A stretch of 5,815 nt of DNA from Actinomycetota bacterium. GTDB taxonomy: Bacteria; Actinomycetota; Thermoleophilia; UBA2241. Below are positions 1 through 4,781 of the stretch, piece by piece. The translations under genes and the position numbers were made by a program. The notes beneath the pieces are model-generated. The model was not told where the DNA came from. It saw nothing but the letters and a program-made list of their open reading frames with translations, and did no database searches. The stretch's first letter is position 1; every line of letters starts with the position of its first letter. Location of the stretch: the NCBI GenBank assembly GCA_003132645.1, contig PKYM01000213.1:1-5815 (forward strand), written 5' to 3'.

Positions 1-39
1 CTGGCTACGCCCGACGAAGCGCTCGGAGGCGAGGTCTGA
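1..39 (+). CDS. C-terminal end of an unidentified upstream gene (partial)
   Basis: Frame 1 reads LATPDEALGGEV and then TGA at 37-39. The A of this stop is the first base of the ccmA ATG (TGATG), a one-base overlap typical of translationally coupled operon genes. Twelve residues are too few to assign a family. By position it could be another cytochrome c maturation gene, but that is inference. A real gene here is supported by the stop-start overlap and by the ccmA ribosome binding site lying inside its last codons. Confidence 0.55.
   Translation: MATPDEALGGEV
25..29 (+). promoter_or_regulatory. Shine-Dalgarno site of ccmA
   Basis: GGAGG lies 9 nt upstream of the ATG at 39, inside the end of the preceding reading frame. 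It decides the start: the ATG at 39 is preferred over the in-frame GTG at 87, which would give a protein starting nearer the conserved ABC domain. Confidence 0.7.
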
Positions 40-803
40 TGGGCAGCGAGGCCGGTCCGCGCGCGGCCGCTCCGCGCGAGGTTGCCGTGGACGCGCCGGA
101 GATCCGCGTCGAGGGCCTCGGCAAGGCCTTCGGCCGCCGCGACGTGCTGCGCGATGTGTCGTTCACCGTGCCGCGGGGCGGGTTTCTCACGCTGTTCGGC
201 CCCAACGGAGCCGGCAAGACGACCACGCTGCGCCTCGTGGCGACGCTGCTCAGACCTTCGTCGGGCAGCATCGCGATCGCCGGTCACGAGCTGCGCGACG
301 ATCCCCAGCCCGCACGCCGGGCGATCGGCTTCATCTCGCACAACCCGCTGCTGTATCGCGATCTCACGGCCCAGGAGAACCTGCGCTTCTACGCCGACAT
401 GTACGGCGTCGCCGATCCCGCGCGGCGCATCGCCGACCTGCTCGAGCGGGTCGAGCTCAGCCACCGCCGCTACGACCTGGCGCGCACGTTCTCCAAAGGC
501 ATGCTGCAGCGGCTCGCGATCGCCAGGGCGCTGCTGCACAGGCCTCGCGTGCTGCTGCTCGACGAGCCCCACTCGGGACTCGACCCGCACGCGGTCGACA
601 TTCTGGACGGCCTGCTCGGTGAGATCCGCGCCGAGCACACCTTCGTCATGACCACGCACAACCTGGGCAAGGGCCTGGAGCTCGCCGACCAGGTGATGAT
701 CCTCGACGCCGGCCGGGTCGTCTTTCGGCAGACCGGCCGGCCGGCCGCCGCCGACTTCGCGGCCGTGTATCGCGAGCACGTGCGGGCGGGGGCGGTGGAC
801 TAG
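39..803 (+). CDS. ccmA: Cytochrome c maturation ABC transporter ATP-binding protein CcmA
   Basis: The 254-residue protein is the cytoplasmic ATPase of the CcmAB(CD) complex, which uses ATP to release heme-loaded CcmE during System I cytochrome c maturation. Visible motifs are Walker A GPNGAGKTT (54-62), an ABC signature of the variant form FSKGM (151-155), Walker B VLLLDEP (171-177, Glu176 as the presumed catalytic base), the D-loop SGLD (179-182) and the H-loop His207 in MTTHN. The Q-loop position reads ISHN (His101 instead of Gln); from memory, SH at this point is common in this CcmA-like subgroup. About 20 residues rich in Ala, Pro and charged residues precede the conserved domain, which makes the protein longer than E. 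coli CcmA (about 207). ccmB starts 3 nt after the stop. ABC ATPases resemble each other closely, so the CcmA call rests largely on the ccmB and ccmC neighbours. Confidence 0.9.
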   Translation: MGSEAGPRAAAPREVAVDAPEIRVEGLGKAFGRRDVLRDVSFTVPRGGFLTLFGPNGAGKTTTLRLVATLLRPSSGSIAIAGHELRDDPQPARRAIGFISHNPLLYRDLTAQENLRFYADMYGVADPARRIADLLERVELSHRRYDLARTFSKGMLQRLAIARALLHRPRVLLLDEPHSGLDPHAVDILDGLLGEIRAEHTFVMTTHNLGKGLELADQVMILDAGRVVFRQTGRPAAADFAAVYREHVRAGAVD

Positions 804-806
804 GCC

Positions 807-1511
807 GTGGCCTTTCGTCAGTTCAGGGCCCTGCTGCGCAAGGACATCGTCTCCGAGCTGCGCACCCGCGAGATGATCGCTTCGATGTTCCTTTTCGTGG
901 TGCTTGCCATGATCATCTTTCACTACGCCTTCACGGTGCACGCCGGCAACGCCGGCAGCGGCGGCAGCGGCGACCTCTCTCTCTTTGCCGGCGGCATGCT
1001 CTGGGTCGTGTTCGTCTTCGGCGCGCTGCTCGGACTGAACCGCTCGTTCGTGCACGAGAAGGATGAGGGCTGTCTCGACGGCCTGCTGCTCTGCCCGGTC
1101 GACCGGGTGATCATCTTCCTGGCCAAGATGACCGCCAACCTCATCTTCCTGGGACTCATCCAGGTGCTCGCGGTTCCCGTGTTCGTCGTGATCTTCGCCT
1201 CCGGCCGGATCGCGACGCACCTGCCGGCCTTCCTTGCCCTAATCGTGCTCGCCGACCTCGGCATCGCGGCGCTGGGCACCCTGCTGGCCACGATCTCGAT
1301 GAACACCCGGGCCCGCGACCTTCTGTTGCCCATCCTCTTCCTGCCACTCGTCATTCCCCTGCTGATCGCCGCCGCCTCGGGCACCAGCACCGTCTTCTCG
1401 GGCACCGCCGGCGGCGGCTCGCTGCTCGCCAGGCTTGCGTTTCTGCTGGTATACGATGGCGTCTTCCTGGTGCTTGCCTACGGCACCTACGACTTCGCGA
1501 TAGGAGAGTAG
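807..1511 (+). CDS. ccmB: Heme exporter-type membrane subunit CcmB
   Basis: This 234-residue integral membrane protein is the permease-like partner of CcmA in System I cytochrome c maturation. The usual family length is about 220. About six hydrophobic segments are visible, near residues 24-42, 61-80, 103-130, 138-163, 171-191 and 207-230. The cytoplasmic stretch around 83-98 (HEKDEGCLDGLLLCPV) matches the conserved ERD/DG-L-LLP segment of the family that probably contacts CcmA. The N-terminus FRQFRALLRKDIVSELRTRE is the usual basic amphipathic start. Two loops are Gly/Ser rich (46-56 and 191-205). The start is GTG at 807, three bases after the ccmA stop, with GGTGGA (794-799) 7 nt upstream. 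Transcription with ccmA and ccmC is inferred from the spacing. Confidence 0.92.
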   Translation: MAFRQFRALLRKDIVSELRTREMIASMFLFVVLAMIIFHYAFTVHAGNAGSGGSGDLSLFAGGMLWVVFVFGALLGLNRSFVHEKDEGCLDGLLLCPVDRVIIFLAKMTANLIFLGLIQVLAVPVFVVIFASGRIATHLPAFLALIVLADLGIAALGTLLATISMNTRARDLLLPILFLPLVIPLLIAAASGTSTVFSGTAGGGSLLARLAFLLVYDGVFLVLAYGTYDFAIGE

Positions 1512-1514
1512 GGA

Positions 1515-2246
1515 GTGGAGAGCACCTCGACAGCCGCTCTGGACCGCTTCGACCGACCGGCCGGGCTGAAGCTCGCCACGACGACAGTGATCCTGGCCGC
1601 CGCCGGCGTCGCGCTCGCCTGCGGCCTGCTCGTCGCCTTCTGGGTCGCGCCCACCGACGCCTCCACCCTCGGTTTCAGCCAGAAGATCTTCTACTTTCAC
1701 GCGCCGATCGCCGAGACGGCTCTGCTGGCCTACGGCGTGGCCTTCGTGGCGGCCGTGCTCTACCTGCGCCGCGAGGATGCGAAGTATGACCGGCTCGGGG
1801 TCGCCGCGGTGCGGCTGGGACTCGTGTTCAGCGTCCTCGTCCTGGTCACCGGCTCGATCTGGGGCAAGGCCGCCTGGGGGGTCTGGTGGGCCTGGGATGC
1901 GCGCCTCACCACCTTTCTCATCGCCTGCCTGCTCTATGCCGGCTACTTCGTGCTGCGCGGCACGGTCGAAGACGACTCGCGCCGCGCCACCTACGCCGCG
2001 CTGTTTGCCATCGTCGCCTTCGTCGACGTGCCGATCACCTTCTTTGCCACCCGCTTGCTGCCGGCCGGCCTGCACCCGGTCGTGCTCGGTCCGCAAGGCA
2101 GCGGCATGGCCGCTCGCGACCTGGTCGCCTTTCTCATCAGCATGGCCGGCATGACGCTGCTGTTCGTCGGACTCCTGCGCATCGAGCTGGGTATCGAAGC
2201 CCTGCGCGAGGAGCTGCGGGACCTGAAGTACCGTCTGGGGAGTTGA
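1515..2246 (+). CDS. ccmC: Heme-binding WWD protein CcmC, delivers heme to CcmE
   Basis: CcmC binds heme on the periplasmic side of the membrane and is needed to attach it to CcmE. The 243-residue protein is the usual family size with six membrane segments. It has an intact tryptophan-rich WWD signature at about 116-131 (WGKAAWGVWWAWDARL) and two conserved histidines, His62 in YFHAP and His187 in LHPVVL. These correspond well to the axial heme ligands His60 and His184 of E. coli CcmC. After the last helix comes a charged, probably helical tail (about 222-243). The start is GTG at 1515, three bases after the ccmB stop, with AGGAG at 1502-1506 spaced 8 nt away inside the end of ccmB. CcmC and CcsA belong to one superfamily; length, His spacing and the ccmAB context favour CcmC. 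Confidence 0.93.
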   Translation: MESTSTAALDRFDRPAGLKLATTTVILAAAGVALACGLLVAFWVAPTDASTLGFSQKIFYFHAPIAETALLAYGVAFVAAVLYLRREDAKYDRLGVAAVRLGLVFSVLVLVTGSIWGKAAWGVWWAWDARLTTFLIACLLYAGYFVLRGTVEDDSRRATYAALFAIVAFVDVPITFFATRLLPAGLHPVVLGPQGSGMAARDLVAFLISMAGMTLLFVGLLRIELGIEALREELRDLKYRLGS

Positions 2247-2250
2247 CGCG

Positions 2251-2412
2251 ATGCCACTCGCTGAAGCCGTCAAGTACGTCGCCGCCGCCTACGCCGCCGT
2301 TCTGGTGGGGCTGGTCGCCTACCTCGTCTCCGCCGGTATGCGCATCGCCCGGCTGCAGCGCGACGTGCGCCTGTTCGACGAGGAACTCAAGCGGCGCGGG
2401 GACGGCCGCTAG
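2251..2412 (+). CDS. ccmD: Small single-helix protein, CcmD-like
   Basis: A 53-codon gene starts at ATG 2251, four bases after the ccmC stop, and ends at TAG 2410-2412. GGGGAG at 2237-2242 gives a good ribosome binding site with an 8-nt spacer. The product has a short N-terminal segment (MPLAEAVKYV), one hydrophobic helix at about 9-28 and a strongly charged tail (RIARLQRDVRLFDEELKRRG). Size, topology and position just after ccmC fit CcmD, the small membrane protein that holds CcmC, CcmAB and CcmE together and helps release heme-loaded CcmE. CcmD sequences are poorly conserved, so the call rests on context and topology more than on residues. Confidence 0.8.
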   Translation: MPLAEAVKYVAAAYAAVLVGLVAYLVSAGMRIARLQRDVRLFDEELKRRGDGR

Positions 2413-2500
2413 CGCTCAAGTCGGGGCGCTGAGGGTCGCCTTCACGCCGCACCGAAACTCGGACTGAAACGACGCCGCGAGAACAGGGGGTCCACGAAGC
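2413..2500 (+). other. Intergenic gap between the ccm module and the hem genes
   Basis: These 88 bases are the only sizeable gap in the window. The frame of the following gene is closed by TGA at 2465-2467, and no other start codon lies between that stop and GTG 2501. I see no convincing -35/-10 pair and no hairpin followed by a T run. A short AGCGC/GCGCT pairing (2411-2415 with 2426-2430) is too weak to call a terminator. A promoter for the hem genes could lie here but cannot be identified by eye. Confidence 0.6.
2485..2490 (+). promoter_or_regulatory. Shine-Dalgarno site of the ccsA/hemX-like gene
   Basis: AGGGGG lies 10 nt upstream of GTG 2501. With the in-frame stop at 2465-2467 and no other start codon between them, it makes GTG 2501 the best supported start. 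Confidence 0.6.
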
Positions 2501-3328
2501 GTGGCACACGTGCAGGTTGTCTTCTTCTGGTTTGCCTACCTGCTCTACGCAGGCGGCTTCGTCTGCTTTGCCTACTTTCTGTTCTCACGTCGGGAGCTGC
2601 AGGACCGGCTCGGCATGGCCTGCGTGGCGGCCGGCTGGCTGCTCGAGACGATGGCCCTCGCGGCGCGCTGGGTCGAGGCCGGCCATGCTCCGGTCGTGGG
2701 CGGCTATGAGTCGATGGCCACGCTGAGCTGGGCCATCGTCGCCGTCTATCTCATCCTTGCCTGGCGCACGCGCGTCAAGGCGCTCGGCCTCTACGTCGTG
2801 CCGGCGGCACTCGTCTTTCTGACGATCGCCTGGGGTCGGTACGCGCCTCCCGCTCACCTCGTGCCGGCCCTGAAGAGCGACATCGTGGTGATCCACGTGG
2901 GCATGATCTTCACGGCGCTGGCGGCCTTTCTCGTGGCCGGCGGGGCGGCCCTCATCTACCTGGTCGAGGACATCGCCTTGAAGAGGCGGCACATCGGTCC
3001 GGTCCTCGGCCGCCTGCCCTCCCTGCGCACGCTCGACCAGCTCGTCGGCCATGCCGTCATGACCGGCCTGCCGTTTCTGTCGATGGGCATCGCGGCCGGC
3101 GCCATCCGGGCCGAGAAGTTCGGCGTCGAGCACTGGTGGCGCGACGCCGTCGTGGCGCTGGCCGTGATCGCCTGGGCGATCTACGCGGGCTTCGTCTATG
3201 CTCGTCTGGCCGCCGGCTGGACAGGGCGGCGCACCGCCTGGTTGGCGATCGCCGGCCTCGTCTGCCTGCTTGCCATCCGCCTCGTGGCGGTGCCTTATCT
3301 GAGTGGATTTCACGTTTGGGGTAAATAG
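2501..3328 (+). CDS. CcsA/HemX-family cytochrome c assembly membrane protein with degenerate WWD motif
   Basis: The 275-residue protein has about eight hydrophobic helices (roughly 7-28, 34-53, 72-88, 94-112, 127-155, 184-203, 215-237 and 245-266) and fits the cytochrome C assembly superfamily (CcsA, CcmC, CcmF, HemX). Supporting landmarks are EAGHAPVVGGYES (59-71), the family's GH-P-YES segment before helix 3, His132 in VVIHVGM and a C-terminal FHVW (270-273, His271), resembling the terminal His region of CcsA and the FHW end of Bacillus HemX. The WWD region, normally W-x5-WG-x3-W-x-WD, reads AIRAEKFGVEHWWRDAV (201-217): the first Trp is Arg, the WG pair is lost, and only one Trp of the core plus Asp214 align. 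hemA follows 9 nt after the stop, as hemX and hemA are neighbours in Bacillus. It could be a CcsA-type heme exporter or ligase, or a HemX-like protein affecting HemA levels; the weak WWD favours the second. Confidence 0.8.
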   Translation: MAHVQVVFFWFAYLLYAGGFVCFAYFLFSRRELQDRLGMACVAAGWLLETMALAARWVEAGHAPVVGGYESMATLSWAIVAVYLILAWRTRVKALGLYVVPAALVFLTIAWGRYAPPAHLVPALKSDIVVIHVGMIFTALAAFLVAGGAALIYLVEDIALKRRHIGPVLGRLPSLRTLDQLVGHAVMTGLPFLSMGIAAGAIRAEKFGVEHWWRDAVVALAVIAWAIYAGFVYARLAAGWTGRRTAWLAIAGLVCLLAIRLVAVPYLSGFHVWGK

Positions 3329-3337
3329 GGGATTCGC

Positions 3338-4762
3338 ATGCACCTTGTCGTTACCGGTATCTCGCACAAGACGGCGCCGCTCGAGCTGCGTGAGCGGCTC
3401 GCTCTGCCGTGCGACGAGGCGGCGCGCTTCGGGCGCCGCCTGCTCGATGCCGGCCCGGCCGCCGAGGCCGTCGTCCTGACGACCTGCAACCGCACCGAGG
3501 TCTACCTCTTTGCCGACGACACGCTCGCCGCCGGGCGGCTGGCCGTCGAGCGGCTGGCCGCCCTGGCCGGCGTCGACCCTGCCGAGCTGCGCGCGGCCGC
3601 CTACCAGAAGAGCGGCGACGACGCCATCGCCCACCTGTTCCGGGTGGCCGCGAGCCTCGACTCGCTGGTGGTCGGTGAGGCGCAGATCGTCGCCCAGCTC
3701 AAGGACGCCTACCGGGCGGCCTGCGGCGAGGGCTGCACGAGCACGGTCTTCAACAAGCTCTTCCGTCACGCCCTCGAGGTGGGCAAGCGGGTGCGCTCGG
3801 AGACGGCCATCGGCGAGCGGCCGGTGTCGGTCAGCTCGGTCGCCGTCGATCTGGCCCGCCAGGTGCTGGGCAAGCTCGAGCGGCGCGTCGTGCTGGTGCT
3901 CGGGGCGGGCGAGACCAGCGAGCTCACGGTCAGGCATCTGCAGGCGCACGGCGCCGGCGCCGTGGTCGTGGTCAACCGTACGTTGGCAAAGGCCGAGGAG
4001 CTGGCCGCGCGTTGCCACGGTCGCGCGGTCTGCCTTGACGAGCTCGACGCGCAACTCGTCGCGGCCGACATCGTGATCTCCTCGACGGGCTCGCGCGACT
4101 TCGTGGTCGACCGGGCCCGCTTTGCGGAGATCATGCGCCGCCGCCGGCGCCGGCCGGTGTTCGTGATCGACATCGCCGTGCCGCGCGACTTCGAGCCCGC
4201 CGTCGGGCGCCTCGAGGGCTGCTACCTGTACGACATCGACGACCTGCAGGGCGTGGTGGCCGCCAACCGCGACCAGCGCGAGCGCCAGGTCGCCCAGGCC
4301 GAGCGCATCGTCGCCGAGGAGCTGGCGCGCATGAACGAGTGGCTGGCCAGTCTCGAGGTCGTGCCCACCATCGCCCAGTTGCGCAGCGCGATCGACGGCA
4401 TCCGCGAGGCCGAGCTGGAGCGCATGGCGGGCCCGCTCGGCACGCTGTCGCCCGCCCAGCGCGCCCAGGTCGAACAGCTCACCACGTCGATCGTCAACAA
4501 GATCCTTCATCTGCCCACGGTACGTATGAAGGAGCTCGCCGCCGAGCGCGACGTCTCCGTGTACGTCGACGCGCTGCGCCGGCTCTTCGACTTAGACGAG
4601 GTCGCGCCGGTCCCGGCGCGGGACGGCGACGCGGCGGCGGGCGCGGCGGGCGCGGCTCTGCCCCGGACCGCTTCTGCCGACTGCGCGCTTCCGACGCCCG
4701 CCGCCGACGCCGCGCCGCCGGCGCCGCCCGCGCCGTTCGTATCGCCCGCGCAGGCGTCGTGA
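3338..4762 (+). CDS. hemA: Glutamyl-tRNA reductase HemA
   Basis: This cytoplasmic enzyme reduces glutamyl-tRNA(Glu) with NADPH to glutamate-1-semialdehyde, the committed step of C5-pathway tetrapyrrole synthesis. The N-terminal catalytic domain shows GISHKTAPLELRE (7-19), the nucleophilic Cys50 in TTCNRTEVY and the conserved block HLFRVAASLDSLVVGEAQI (99-117) with His99. The NADPH domain has GAGETSEL (189-196), VVNRT (211-215), STGS (249-252) and VPRDFEP (281-287). The dimerisation helices follow at about 310-420. E. coli HemA has 418 residues; this one has 474 because of an Ala/Pro-rich, low-complexity tail (about 424-474). A run of six Arg (267-272) precedes the PVFVIDIAVPRD strand. The start is ATG 3338 with AGGGGA at 3327-3332, overlapping the previous stop. 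The C5 route indicates an organism outside Alphaproteobacteria. Confidence 0.97.
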   Translation: MHLVVTGISHKTAPLELRERLALPCDEAARFGRRLLDAGPAAEAVVLTTCNRTEVYLFADDTLAAGRLAVERLAALAGVDPAELRAAAYQKSGDDAIAHLFRVAASLDSLVVGEAQIVAQLKDAYRAACGEGCTSTVFNKLFRHALEVGKRVRSETAIGERPVSVSSVAVDLARQVLGKLERRVVLVLGAGETSELTVRHLQAHGAGAVVVVNRTLAKAEELAARCHGRAVCLDELDAQLVAADIVISSTGSRDFVVDRARFAEIMRRRRRRPVFVIDIAVPRDFEPAVGRLEGCYLYDIDDLQGVVAANRDQRERQVAQAERIVAEELARMNEWLASLEVVPTIAQLRSAIDGIREAELERMAGPLGTLSPAQRAQVEQLTTSIVNKILHLPTVRMKELAAERDVSVYVDALRRLFDLDEVAPVPARDGDAAAGAAGAALPRTASADCALPTPAADAAPPAPPAPFVSPAQAS

Positions 4763-4781
4763 AGCCGGCCGTGGCCCGAGA

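Noticed and set aside
731..750. CCGG tandem palindrome near the ccmA end
   Set aside because: It encodes ordinary GRPAA residues in frame and is explained by GC-rich codon choice.
1239..2273. 344-codon open frame on the minus strand
   Set aside because: It is antisense to ccmB and ccmC, with Gly/Glu/Arg-rich filler composition and no domain; it is a shadow of GC-rich coding sequence.
2242..2275. TTGACG at 2243-2248 as a -35 promoter element
   Set aside because: No acceptable -10 hexamer lies 16-18 bp downstream, and the site spans the ccmC stop and ccmD start, where spacing indicates cotranscription.
2411..2430. Possible terminator hairpin after ccmD
   Set aside because: The stem is only 5 bp with a 10-base loop and no T run follows.
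2585..4510. 641-codon open frame on the minus strand
   Set aside because: It lies opposite the ccsA/hemX-like gene and hemA, both with clear family motifs. Its product is rich in Arg, Gly, His and Asp with no recognisable domain, as expected from the reverse of GC-rich coding DNA.
4600..4762. Frameshift creating the HemA Ala/Pro tail
   Set aside because: No alternative frame gives a recognisable HemA ending, the junction with the dimerisation domain is smooth, and the stop lies at a normal operon distance from hemC. It cannot be excluded without reads.
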